Below are positions 33,670 to 42,534 of a stretch of DNA of 64,000 nucleotides, one piece after another; position 1 is the stretch's first letter; every line of letters starts with the position of its first letter. Source of the stretch: Lactobacillus sp. ESL0785 (GTDB taxonomy: Bacteria > Bacillota > Bacilli > Lactobacillales > Lactobacillaceae); the NCBI RefSeq assembly GCF_029395455.1, contig NZ_CP113916.1:930001-994000 (forward strand). Direction: 5' to 3'. Below the pieces are notes generated by a model that had not been told where the DNA came from, did no database searches, and saw only the letters and a list, made by a program, of their open reading frames with translations. Position numbers and translations under genes: made by a program.

Positions 33670-34500
33670 TTACTTACCCTCAAAGCCAATCATTAAACCG
33701 CCCTCTTCAGCGTAAAAGCTACACAAGCCATGCATCGGTCTAATGGCAATTTGTGCCTGCGGATAACTTGCCATAATCTTTTCTTTAAGTGTCCGTGCAT
33801 CTTTTTCATTTTTACAATGATCAATAATGACACGGCCGCCTTGATATTTCATATCAGACATTCGCTTCAAGACTTCTTTAAGTGCTCGCTTCATTCCACG
33901 CACTTTTGCCAATGGTTCAAGCTTACCTTCATCACTAGCTGTGCCAACTAAATCAATTTTAAGCATATGCGCTACTTTGGCAACAGCTGGACTAACTCGA
34001 CCATTTAATGACAAATTATGCAAAGATTGTAGAATAAATAACAGGTGCGTGTGCGTCCGATATTCAGAAATCTTTTGTTCTAAATCAACAAACCGGGTTT
34101 TATTATTAAGCAGCCGTTTAATTTCTTCAAGAACAACTGACAATTCTGGACCAGCCGAACGCGAATCAACTACAATTACATGACTTTCTGGATGTTCCTT
34201 TTCATACATTTCTTTGGCTTGAAAAGCTGATGAAAAACTACCACTAAGCCCACTAGTAATTGTTATTAAAATTGCCCACTTGCTGCCCGCTAAAGCTTCC
34301 AACCAGTCATTAATACTTGGACAAGAAGTCTTACCTGCTTCTGTATTTTGCGCCATACTGGTTAACAGTTGGTCAAGATCAAGTTGAGCATCATCAACAA
34401 AATCCTTTCCTGCGATTGTCAGTGTAAGTGGAACTACTTCAACATTTTGCTCTGAACTTTCATTAGAACTAGAGTCAATTATTAATTTTATTTTTTCCAT
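33670..34500 (-). CDS. DegV-family fatty-acid-binding protein
   Basis: A 276-residue two-domain protein with the DegV pattern: IDSSSNESSEQNVEVVPLTL, KTSCPSINDWLEAL, ITITSGLSGSFSSA with the Thr/Ser pair contacting the fatty-acid head group, and VDSRSAGPEL. DegV/FakB proteins present fatty acids to the kinase FakA or act as lipid carriers. It is transcribed divergently from enolase. Confidence 0.92.
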   Translation of the reverse strand: MEKIKLIIDSSSNESSEQNVEVVPLTLTIAGKDFVDDAQLDLDQLLTSMAQNTEAGKTSCPSINDWLEALAGSKWAILITITSGLSGSFSSAFQAKEMYEKEHPESHVIVVDSRSAGPELSVVLEEIKRLLNNKTRFVDLEQKISEYRTHTHLLFILQSLHNLSLNGRVSPAVAKVAHMLKIDLVGTASDEGKLEPLAKVRGMKRALKEVLKRMSDMKYQGGRVIIDHCKNEKDARTLKEKIMASYPQAQIAIRPMHGLCSFYAEEGGLMIGFEGK

Positions 34501-34619
34501 GTAATGCGTCCTTAATTAAATAAAAGAGATTCAGGATTTAAATCGTATAGATAAATAATAATGCAAAATGCGTAAAAAAGCGATTAAAAATTTTTAATAT
34601 CAGAAATCGCTTTCAAATG

Positions 34620-34648
34620 TTTACAGAATCACAAACTTAGGCTAAAAT
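34620..34648 (+). promoter_or_regulatory. Enolase promoter
   Basis: -35 TTTACA (34620-34625) and -10 TAAAAT (34643-34648) are spaced by 17 bp, leaving a leader of about 80 nt before the ATG. Confidence 0.7.
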
Positions 34649-34660
34649 TTGTCATGTAGA

Positions 34661-34709
34661 GATGGAAGGCTTATTCCATCTAATGTATGTATACAATTGC
34701 TGTACAGCA
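34661..34709 (+). promoter_or_regulatory. Enolase 5' leader hairpins
   Basis: GATGGAA-GGCTTA-TTCCATC (34661-34680) would form a 5'-end hairpin in the transcript. The perfect palindrome TGCTGTACAGCA follows at 34698-34709, just before the AGGAGG ribosome site. They may stabilise the mRNA or bind a regulator. Function is not shown. Confidence 0.5.
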
Positions 34710-34733
34710 TTTATTATTTAGGAGGTTTTTTAG

Positions 34734-36020
34734 ATGTTAAAATCAGTCATTGAAAATGTTCATGCACTGGAAATCTATGATTCACGTGGTAACCCAACTG
34801 TTGAAGCTTTTGTTACCCTTTCAAACGGTGTTGTAGGAAAGGCTGAAGTACCATCAGGTGCTTCAACTGGTGAAAATGAAGCTGTTGAATTGCGTGACGG
34901 CGGCAAACGTGTTGGTGGTAAAGGTGTTTCTAAAGCCGTTAACAACGTTAACACTAAAATTGCTAAGGCTTTGAAGGGCTTAGACCCACACGACCAAGCA
35001 AATATTGATCGCGTTATGATTGAATTAGATGGTACGCCAAACAAGGCTAAGCTTGGTGCTAATGCTATCTTAGGTGTCTCAATGGCTACTGCCGCTGCTG
35101 CTGCTAAAGACAGTCACCAACCACTTTATAGATACCTTGGCGGAACTGATCTTGAAATGCCACAAACTTTCCATAACGTTATTAACGGTGGTGAACACGC
35201 TGATAACGGTATCGATGTTCAAGAATTCATGATTACTCCAGTTAAGAAGACTTCATTCCGTGATGGTTTTGAAAAGATTGTTAACACTTACCACACTTTG
35301 AAAAAAGTTCTTGAAGATATGGGTTACGAAACTGGCCTTGGCGACGAAGGTGGTTTTGCTCCTAACATGAAGAGTTCAGAAGAAGCTTTGAAGGCTTTGC
35401 ACGAAGCAATCATCAAGGCTGGCTACAAACCAGGCGAAGATATTGCTATTGCTTGTGACTGTGCTGCTTCATATTTCTACAACAAAGAAGACAAGAAGTA
35501 CCACTTTGAAGGTAAAGTTCTTGACGATCAAGAATTGTCAGATTACTACGACAAGTTGCTTGGTGAATTCCCAGAATTAATCTCCATCGAAGACCCATAC
35601 GATGAAAATGACGTTGACGGTATGATTAAATTTACTGAAACTCACAAGGATAGAATTCAAATTGTTTTGGATGACTTTATTTGTACTAATCCTAAGCTTT
35701 TAACTAAAGCTATCAAGGAAGGTGCTGGTAATGCTTCATTAATCAAATTGAACCAAATCGGTACAGTTACTGAAACTTTGGAAACTATTCGTCTTTCACG
35801 TAAGAATGGCTACAACACCATGATTTCTCACCGTTCAGGTGAAACTGGTGATACCTTCATCGCTGACTTTGCTGTTGCTGTTAACGGTGGTCAATTGAAG
35901 ACTGGTGCTCCAGCTCGTTCAGAACGTGTTGAAAAGTACAACCGTTTACTTGAAATCGAAGAAGAACTTGGCGATGGTGAACGTCTTGCATTCTTCCCAG
36001 ACAATGTTGACAAGGATTAA
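34734..36020 (+). CDS. eno: Enolase
   Basis: A 428-residue glycolytic enzyme making phosphoenolpyruvate from 2-phosphoglycerate. It contains EIYDSRGNPTVEAFV, PSGASTGENEAVELRD, the catalytic-loop region LGDEGGFAPNM, the signature LIKLNQIGTVTETLE and SHRSGETGDTFIADFAV. It has an excellent AGGAGG site and uses codons typical of highly expressed genes. Other glycolytic genes are not adjacent. Besides glycolysis, PEP from this step feeds the many PTS systems of the window. Confidence 0.98.
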   Translation: MLKSVIENVHALEIYDSRGNPTVEAFVTLSNGVVGKAEVPSGASTGENEAVELRDGGKRVGGKGVSKAVNNVNTKIAKALKGLDPHDQANIDRVMIELDGTPNKAKLGANAILGVSMATAAAAAKDSHQPLYRYLGGTDLEMPQTFHNVINGGEHADNGIDVQEFMITPVKKTSFRDGFEKIVNTYHTLKKVLEDMGYETGLGDEGGFAPNMKSSEEALKALHEAIIKAGYKPGEDIAIACDCAASYFYNKEDKKYHFEGKVLDDQELSDYYDKLLGEFPELISIEDPYDENDVDGMIKFTETHKDRIQIVLDDFICTNPKLLTKAIKEGAGNASLIKLNQIGTVTETLETIRLSRKNGYNTMISHRSGETGDTFIADFAVAVNGGQLKTGAPARSERVEKYNRLLEIEEELGDGERLAFFPDNVDKD

Positions 36021-36065
36021 TAGATAATTTGTCAGTGTCCAGGAAAAATTAATTTCTTAGACAAA

Positions 36066-36116
36066 AAAATATAGATCAAGAATTCCTTTTGGAAAAATCT
36101 TGATCTATTTTTTTGC
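36066..36116. terminator. Terminator after enolase
   Basis: TAGATCAAGA (36072-36081) pairs with TCTTGATCTA (36098-36107), followed by a long T-run; an A-run precedes it, so it may work in both directions. Confidence 0.85.
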
Positions 36117-36175
36117 TTTTTTTCTATAAAAAAGCACTACTAGCTATCTTCTGTGCTAATATTTTAACCTGCTAC

Positions 36176-36350
36176 TTATTTAGCCTTATTCAACGCATCT
36201 TTTAAGACGCGACTTGTGTAAACTATTTCAACTACAGTATACTTTGGCGCCACTATCTGCAGCAAAACTAGCAGCTGTTACTCCAGCTTCACCAATACTT
36301 TAGGAATCAAATATGAAATAGCATTCCCCAAGTTGTAATCATCAAGAAGA
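36176..36350 (-). pseudogene. Degenerate coding remnant, family not recognised
   Basis: Read on the minus strand, three frames give protein-like pieces in order: LDDYNLGNAISYLIPK, IGEAGVTAASFAADSGAK, and YTVVEIVYTSRVLKDALNKA ending in a stop at 36176. Single-base shifts join them, suggesting the 3' end of a decayed gene. I cannot name the family. The remaining gap 36117-36175 and 36351-36397 holds nothing clear. Confidence 0.3.
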
Positions 36351-36397
36351 ATTGCACCTCAACCAAAAACTAGAATCAGTAAAATTCATTTAGCCGT

Positions 36398-39013
36398 TCA
36401 TTCTAATGGTAAAATCACAGAAATTAAGTCATATGGGCCTATTTTTCGTTCACTAATCGCATTTTCTAATGCATTAACAATTCGACCCTTTTTTAACAAT
36501 ACTTCCGGGATTGAAACTGGCCGATTAGTTAAATTTTCTAATCGGATAATGTAACTTCTTTTTTCAGAAAGTGCCGGGTAAATCGCTGCAACTCTAACTT
36601 TTTCAGGTAAATTTATTAATTCTAATTGATCATCAATTTGAGGATTATTCTCAGTGGGCCAAATCTTGTTATCAAGTCGATTAATAAACATATTCAAAGT
36701 TTGTGCTTGATATGAAATGTTTGGTGTCAACCAAGAAGCTGTTAACTGATTATTTTTACTTTCATTAAAGTCGGTATCAAATAAACCAAAGCAAAATTTA
36801 AATTCGTTATGACCTAGTTCTTGTGCTGATATAGTCGGCATCATAATATGACCCTGACTTGTTGTATCGCCAGAAGCACGACCCGGGCGCCAAGCTAAAT
36901 TAGGTTTACCTAGTTCACCGGTTGTTGCCATTAAAGTAATGAATAACTGCTTATTTTGATATTCATATTCTTTTTGACCAACTCCCCAAAAAGTAAAATG
37001 TCGACCATTTTCCCTTAAAGTTACTGATTTCGTGAAATTATAAAGGTTAACTGGTTTCTCAACAAATTCTTTATTCCAATCAGGAGCAATTTGATGATTT
37101 TTAGTTGTTATGTATCCAGCCTGAATTTGCGCCCTAGCATCCTGCGTATTAACTTGAGGATTGAAACATAGTCTTAAACGATGAGAATTAACTTGATTAT
37201 TTAATACCAATTTTGCACAAATTTGTCCTGAATTATTAAAAGTCAAATTGAGAATATAGTCTAGTTGACCATAATGAGGCTTATCTACATCATAATCGTT
37301 TAAATTTAACGGTAAACTAGCACTACCTCTAATTATCATTACGTCATGGTGTAAGCTGTGTCTAATTATCACATTTTCCAAAGGCAATCGTTGTTCAACA
37401 AAATCTCGATATGGTGAAAAGTCATAAGTATCACCATCATTCGGCTGATCAACCAAAGAAATAATATTCATATACTTTTTATTGGGCGTTAATAAATTAA
37501 TTTGACCATTAACAAATTGCAACTTTTGCTTTTCAAATGTAATTTCACCGCTACTTTTAATTTGTGAAGATGTCATTTCTGCTAGTGCTTTATCTGTGTT
37601 ATGAATTGCCACTACTTTATAACCTAATCCTGGTAAATCAATTCGTCCTTTAATTTTGAGTTTGTAATATCCCGGCTCATCAGTATAATCTTCACCATGA
37701 GGCGTTTGCATTAAAATATGTTTTCTTGGAGCAACATATTTTTCACTAATAATTTCATTATCAGACATTCCCTCTAACTGAATATTCTTTGTTGGTACCA
37801 CAATCTCAATTTCTTTATACCCAGAAAAGCGGTGTGGGTCTGTATTAAAAATCAGGACTTGATTAGCTGTTAATTTTAGATATTGAGCAATTTTCTTTTT
37901 AATCATGTTTTCAATACCATCAGCCAACTCATTTACTTCTTTATAACGGTGCCAAATATCTTCCGCAGTGCTTTCAGAAACGCTACCACCCAAAGAATCG
38001 TGTGGTTGACATTTTAATAGTTTTTGCCATACATTTTCTAATAAACCATTACCAATATTTATACCAACCTTTTTACCAATGACACATAATGGTTCAACCC
38101 GAGTTAAAAGCTTTTGTTCTAGTTTAAAATTAGCACGCTTAAATTTACTACGTACTGAACCGATTGACCGATGAACTCGGGAATAAGTTGGTAATCTTAA
38201 TTCCCCTTGATAATCAGGTAAGGTTGCTTTTTTCTTTTTCATTAAAGCTACAAATTCTGGAAATGAACTGATTACAGTGTGATAATTACTTTTTGCATTA
38301 AGCTCTAAAATTGTCTGTGACATATTTTTTACAATATTCATCTGATCAATTCCTGATGGTACCAAGACATCTTCATGATTACCATGTTCCGCTTCAAACT
38401 TAACTGCCGGGTCATACTTTTGCGTCACAAATTCATCCAGCTTTTGCTTAGCTTCTGGTGTAATCTGCCCAGTAAAGTAACCAAATGGAAAATTAAGTGC
38501 TAGCACTTCTTTACCGCTTAAACCACGCCATCTAAAATAAACAGAACTCGTCTGTCTCTTAAAATTAGTACCACGCCAAAAGATGAAATTATCAATTCCT
38601 ACCTGATGCAATAAAGTGGGCATTTGTGCATTAAAGCCAAATGAATCTGGTAAATAACCTACCATCATTGGCTTACCATAATTTTTTTGCGTATCTTTAA
38701 TTCCAATAACTAAATTACGAATGATAGATTCTGCTTGCGGCATTAATGCATCTGTTTGGGTATACCACGGTCCGACAAATAAGCGTCCTTGATCAACTAA
38801 TTTTTTAATTCTCTGTTTTGCCTCAGGATGAATTGCCACATATTCATCAACAATTGACACTTGACCATCCAAGCAAAAATTAGCTTCATGATTCTTTTCT
38901 AATTCATCTAAAACCTCTGTAAAAAGCTGTTCTCCTAAAACCTGCTCATCCATAATTGAAAAGTACCATTCACGATCCCAGTGAGTATGATTTACTAAAT
39001 AAGCTTTAACCAT
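36398..39013 (-). CDS. GH38 alpha-mannosidase
   Basis: A cytoplasmic glycoside hydrolase of 871 residues removing alpha-mannosyl groups. The metal-binding HTHWDREW (9-16) and the nucleophile Asp123 in GYLPDSFGFNAQM are diagnostic of GH38; GPWYTQTDALMPQAES and LLKCQPHDSLGGS supply further site residues. It matches the bacterial MngB/SpGH38 size class and has no signal peptide. I start at the second of two adjacent ATGs (39011-39013), 5 bp after GGAGG. It is the last gene of the PTS/GH32 unit. In E. coli the GH38 MngB works on a PTS-imported mannosyl-glycerate phosphate, a useful parallel. Confidence 0.93.
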   Translation of the reverse strand: MVKAYLVNHTHWDREWYFSIMDEQVLGEQLFTEVLDELEKNHEANFCLDGQVSIVDEYVAIHPEAKQRIKKLVDQGRLFVGPWYTQTDALMPQAESIIRNLVIGIKDTQKNYGKPMMVGYLPDSFGFNAQMPTLLHQVGIDNFIFWRGTNFKRQTSSVYFRWRGLSGKEVLALNFPFGYFTGQITPEAKQKLDEFVTQKYDPAVKFEAEHGNHEDVLVPSGIDQMNIVKNMSQTILELNAKSNYHTVISSFPEFVALMKKKKATLPDYQGELRLPTYSRVHRSIGSVRSKFKRANFKLEQKLLTRVEPLCVIGKKVGINIGNGLLENVWQKLLKCQPHDSLGGSVSESTAEDIWHRYKEVNELADGIENMIKKKIAQYLKLTANQVLIFNTDPHRFSGYKEIEIVVPTKNIQLEGMSDNEIISEKYVAPRKHILMQTPHGEDYTDEPGYYKLKIKGRIDLPGLGYKVVAIHNTDKALAEMTSSQIKSSGEITFEKQKLQFVNGQINLLTPNKKYMNIISLVDQPNDGDTYDFSPYRDFVEQRLPLENVIIRHSLHHDVMIIRGSASLPLNLNDYDVDKPHYGQLDYILNLTFNNSGQICAKLVLNNQVNSHRLRLCFNPQVNTQDARAQIQAGYITTKNHQIAPDWNKEFVEKPVNLYNFTKSVTLRENGRHFTFWGVGQKEYEYQNKQLFITLMATTGELGKPNLAWRPGRASGDTTSQGHIMMPTISAQELGHNEFKFCFGLFDTDFNESKNNQLTASWLTPNISYQAQTLNMFINRLDNKIWPTENNPQIDDQLELINLPEKVRVAAIYPALSEKRSYIIRLENLTNRPVSIPEVLLKKGRIVNALENAISERKIGPYDLISVILPLE

Positions 39014-39076
39014 CATTTCCTCCATTTAAAAAGAGACGCTTAATTAATAACTGATAATTAAACATCCCTTTTTACT

Positions 39077-39949
39077 CTATTGTTTTAATAAATTCTTTGC
39101 TAAAGCAAAGTCACCGACTGTTGCTGAACCATTATCAGTAATTGCTGGCATCACAATATACTTATCTAATTGTGGAACATTAACGTAATTATTCAGCATC
39201 TTACTAAAATCACGTCTAACTTTCTTTAAAAATTTTTCACTAACAACGCCGCCGCCAAAAACAATTTTATCAGGTCGTAAAATCAATGTAACCTGCAAAA
39301 CAGCTTGAGCAACGTAATAGCTCATAACATCCCATACATGATTATCAAGCGGTATTTGCACTCCTGGTTTGTGTAATCTTGCTTCAAAAGTAGGTCCTGA
39401 AACTAGACCTTCTAGGCAATCGTGATGAAATGGACAAACACCTACAAAATCTAAATCATCAGGGTGACGCTTCAATAAGACATGTCCCATCTCAGGATGA
39501 CCCTGCGATCCAATTAAATGACCATTGATTAACGCACCACCACCAACTCCAGTACCAATTGTGTAATAAACTAGCGAATCAATATCTTCGTTTGATAAAA
39601 GTGACATCACATATTCACCGTAAGCAGAGCCATTAACATCAGTAGTGAAAAAGATTGGTACATTAATTTGTTTTTGTAAAAAGCCTACAAAATTAGTATT
39701 TTGCCATCCTTTTTTAGGAGTATCAGTAATATAGCCGTAATTATTTGCTTGCTTACGAATCTCAATCGGTCCAAACGAAGCAATACCAATTGCTTTGACT
39801 GCAAATTGTTTAAAATAATCTGCAACTTTTTGCAAAGTTTCTTTTGGTGTTGTCGTTGGTATTCTAATTGAATCTTTAATTTGATAGTTTTCATTGCCAA
39901 CAGCACAAACAAATTTAGTACCGCCAGCTTCAATTGAACCTAATAACAT
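39077..39949 (-). CDS. ROK-family fructokinase / hexokinase
   Basis: A 290-residue sugar kinase. It has the phosphate motif GSIEAGGTKFVCAVG (4-18), the ROK signature YTIGTGVGGGALINGHLIGS and the zinc site GHPEMGH with CPFHHDCLEG. The spacing and GPTFEAR segment are those of ScrK-type fructokinases, which often also use mannose. It would phosphorylate free hexose released by the adjacent GH32 and GH38 enzymes. It lies 5 bp after the VOC gene. Confidence 0.9.
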   Translation of the reverse strand: MLLGSIEAGGTKFVCAVGNENYQIKDSIRIPTTTPKETLQKVADYFKQFAVKAIGIASFGPIEIRKQANNYGYITDTPKKGWQNTNFVGFLQKQINVPIFFTTDVNGSAYGEYVMSLLSNEDIDSLVYYTIGTGVGGGALINGHLIGSQGHPEMGHVLLKRHPDDLDFVGVCPFHHDCLEGLVSGPTFEARLHKPGVQIPLDNHVWDVMSYYVAQAVLQVTLILRPDKIVFGGGVVSEKFLKKVRRDFSKMLNNYVNVPQLDKYIVMPAITDNGSATVGDFALAKNLLKQ

Positions 39950-39954
39950 TTTCT

Positions 39955-40335
39955 TTACTTCTTATTTCTTTGACAAACTTCAATAACTTCATGATTTGGA
40001 CCATAAAAGTTAAAGTAACTAATGCCATGTTCCCAAAAAGGTAAGTGCATAATCTGTTGATCAATCAGTTTAAAACCAGCTGCTTTAATTTGTGCAAATG
40101 CTGTAGCAACATCATCTGTATCCAAAGCATAGTGGTTAATTGCGCCATTTACTGGATTAATTGTTGTTTCCCAGACTTCAAGCATCAAATTGCCTAATTG
40201 AAAAAATCCAGTTTGGCTGCCATTGTTATCTTCTTGATTAATTAATTCAAAACCAATTTTCTTATAATCTCTAACACTTTTAGCAAAATTATCTGTTGGA
40301 ATACCCACATGTGAAACACCTTTAAATACGCTCAT
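39955..40335 (-). CDS. VOC (glyoxalase/bleomycin-resistance fold) protein
   Basis: A 126-residue protein with two beta-alpha-beta-beta-beta repeats. It has GVSHVGIPTDNFAKSVRDYK with an N-terminal metal-ligand type His, NHYALDTDD in the second half and NFYGPNHEVIEVCQ carrying the late Glu. The pattern fits a VOC dioxygenase, epimerase or glyoxalase. Located between a HAD phosphatase and a sugar kinase, it may be a sugar epimerase/isomerase or remove dicarbonyl by-products. The reaction is unknown. Confidence 0.85.
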   Translation of the reverse strand: MSVFKGVSHVGIPTDNFAKSVRDYKKIGFELINQEDNNGSQTGFFQLGNLMLEVWETTINPVNGAINHYALDTDDVATAFAQIKAAGFKLIDQQIMHLPFWEHGISYFNFYGPNHEVIEVCQRNKK

Positions 40336-40349
40336 TATTATACCCTCTT

Positions 40350-41123
40350 TTAAATTAATTTTAATTTTTTTAAAGCTTTAACAATCCCTAAGTTATCGTT
40401 TGTATCCGTAACATAGGTAGCTGCATTTTTAATTGCAGAATTGCCATTTGCCATTGCAATTCCGCAATCAACTACGTCAAACATTGTTAAATCATTATTA
40501 CCATCACCAAAAGCATAGGTCGGCACAGAAAGATTTTCTTGTTTTAATAATCTTAAAATCCCTTGACCTTTAGAATTATTTTGTAAAACCGTGTCAATTG
40601 ATTGGGAACCGGTAATCATAAAACGTAATTCAGGAAATAGTCTGCTATATTCAGTATCCGCATGATGAGTAATCACTAAAAGCTGATTAACTGGATTATC
40701 TTTATAAAAATCAGGGTTAACTTGCGGAAATGGCGATGAAATATTTTGATAAAATTTACGTGATAGCGGCTGATCATCGGATAATGCGATCTGCCTATAA
40801 TTATAAAAGCCAATAATATCATTTCTACTTTGCGCGTATGTTAAAACTTTTTGACAAATAGTACTAGAAATCATTAAGTTAAATGCCACTTGACCATTAA
40901 ATTCACCATATTGTCCATTAGTTGCAATTAATGAATTAATCTCACATTCTTTCATGAAATGTCGTACTTCAAATGCAGCTCGTCCAGTACAAATTACTGG
41001 AATATTCCCATTGGCTTTTAATTGGCGTACAGCCTGACTAACTTCCGGTAAAATTGTGGTTTTGCTAGATAATAAAGTACCATCCATATCAAAAAAGACC
41101 AAAGATTTAATCTTTTCTGCCAT
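40350..41123 (-). CDS. Cof-type HAD sugar-phosphate phosphatase
   Basis: A 257-residue HAD hydrolase with nucleophile motif FFDMDGTLLSS, motif II ICTGR, a C2-type cap, and the late FGDGNNDLTMFDVVDCGIAM metal motif. Cof proteins dephosphorylate sugar phosphates, FMN or similar. Its place between GH32 and VOC genes suggests that a phosphorylated sugar is dephosphorylated in this pathway, before or after glycoside cleavage, and rephosphorylated elsewhere by the ROK kinase. It lies 4 bp after the GH32 gene. Confidence 0.9.
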   Translation of the reverse strand: MAEKIKSLVFFDMDGTLLSSKTTILPEVSQAVRQLKANGNIPVICTGRAAFEVRHFMKECEINSLIATNGQYGEFNGQVAFNLMISSTICQKVLTYAQSRNDIIGFYNYRQIALSDDQPLSRKFYQNISSPFPQVNPDFYKDNPVNQLLVITHHADTEYSRLFPELRFMITGSQSIDTVLQNNSKGQGILRLLKQENLSVPTYAFGDGNNDLTMFDVVDCGIAMANGNSAIKNAATYVTDTNDNLGIVKALKKLKLI

Positions 41124-41127
41124 TAGC

Positions 41128-42519
41128 TTACTTTCTTAACTCAATATTCTTAAATTCCACTTTACCGTTGGCAGCAACGGCTAGGTCATCACCAAATTTT
41201 TGATAACCACGAGCGATTAAACTAATGCCATTAACAACCAAGACAAAAATGTCATTATCTACCATTAATTTGACATGCATTTTCTTAAAGTTAGGTTCAG
41301 GAAGGGGTCTATTAAGCCCTTTGTTCATCATTTGGAACCATGGCCACTCTGGACTCTTATCAAAAATCAACCGTTTATCATCTTTAGTTAATAAATACTG
41401 ATATGATTCATCTGTTTTTAGATTCTTAAATAATCTTACTGCAATATCACTGGTATCATCTGAACATGTAATATCCATGTCTAAAACAAAATGGCGGCCT
41501 ACATCATGAGCAATAACTTTTTCTGTTCTACCAGCTGAATTTTCAATTGTAAAATCAGAAATTTTAGTTTTAGTAGTAAATTGTTCAGTTAATTCATCTG
41601 GGAGTTTAGTAGCAAGTGTACCATTTTCTCTTTGAGCAAGTTCTAGTGGTACGTATGTGCCACCCCATTCCCAGTTGACCATATCGCCCTGACCTTTTTC
41701 ACGAGTTGGCACCCAACCAAATAGTACTCGTCTTTGACCATCAAAAGCAGTTCTGGCAGCGTAATAAGCACGACCATCAAAGGCATCATCTCTAGGCTTA
41801 ATCCAAGGACCATTAATATTCTTACTCATGCGGTAGCGGGTTTTACTTTGCTCGCTATACTCAGTATATAGTAAGTACCACCAATCACCCATCTTAAATA
41901 AATCAGGCATTTCAAGACCGGTATACAAATTAGGAGCATAGAAATCGCCTTTAAAATCCCAATTCTTCAAATCTTTTGAGGTAAATGAAACAATTCGCCC
42001 TGTTAATTTAGATTTAGGACCTGCTAATCTGGTTCCCAAAATTAATAAGTACTCTTCCTTATCACTATCCCAAATGACCCATGGATCACGCCAATCTGTT
42101 TTATCATAACCCTTTTGAGCAGGTAATAATAATTTATCAACATTTTTTTGAAAATGCTCGTAGTCTGTACTAGTTCCATGAAGCAAAACTTGCGAAGCAC
42201 GACCTTCCTGTTCAGCTTTCTTATTATAACCAGTATAAAAGGCCTGAATTTTTCCTTGAGCTTCAAAAACAGAACCCGCATAAATCCACTGTGCAGGGTC
42301 TTTGGCATCTCCAGCAGGAATTGCGTCGCCATGATCTTCATAATTAACAAAATCTGTTGTGGTTGACAGTGACCAGCCAAACGGTTCATCATTATCAGTC
42401 AGTGGTCCTGGCTTACGAGGGTCACGTTGATGATACAAATAGAACTTACCATCTTTGCCAAAAGGCATGATGTCACCCATCCATTTATCTTTTTCAGGTT
42501 TATAAAATACTTTGTACAT
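41128..42519 (-). CDS. GH32-family glycoside hydrolase (beta-fructosidase-like)
   Basis: A 463-residue five-bladed propeller plus C-terminal sandwich enzyme. The N-terminal PEKDKWMGDIMPF stands for the WMNDPNG block, with Asp16 the probable nucleophile. WRDPWV (143-148) is the RDP motif, and GLEMPDLF replaces the EC motif with Glu203 as acid/base. The changed blocks place it in a divergent GH32 subgroup, not classical invertase. No signal peptide is seen, so its substrate is imported, presumably as a phosphate by the adjacent PTS. Confidence 0.85.
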   Translation of the reverse strand: MYKVFYKPEKDKWMGDIMPFGKDGKFYLYHQRDPRKPGPLTDNDEPFGWSLSTTTDFVNYEDHGDAIPAGDAKDPAQWIYAGSVFEAQGKIQAFYTGYNKKAEQEGRASQVLLHGTSTDYEHFQKNVDKLLLPAQKGYDKTDWRDPWVIWDSDKEEYLLILGTRLAGPKSKLTGRIVSFTSKDLKNWDFKGDFYAPNLYTGLEMPDLFKMGDWWYLLYTEYSEQSKTRYRMSKNINGPWIKPRDDAFDGRAYYAARTAFDGQRRVLFGWVPTREKGQGDMVNWEWGGTYVPLELAQRENGTLATKLPDELTEQFTTKTKISDFTIENSAGRTEKVIAHDVGRHFVLDMDITCSDDTSDIAVRLFKNLKTDESYQYLLTKDDKRLIFDKSPEWPWFQMMNKGLNRPLPEPNFKKMHVKLMVDNDIFVLVVNGISLIARGYQKFGDDLAVAANGKVEFKNIELRK

Positions 42520-42534
42520 TTTTCTCTCCTATAA

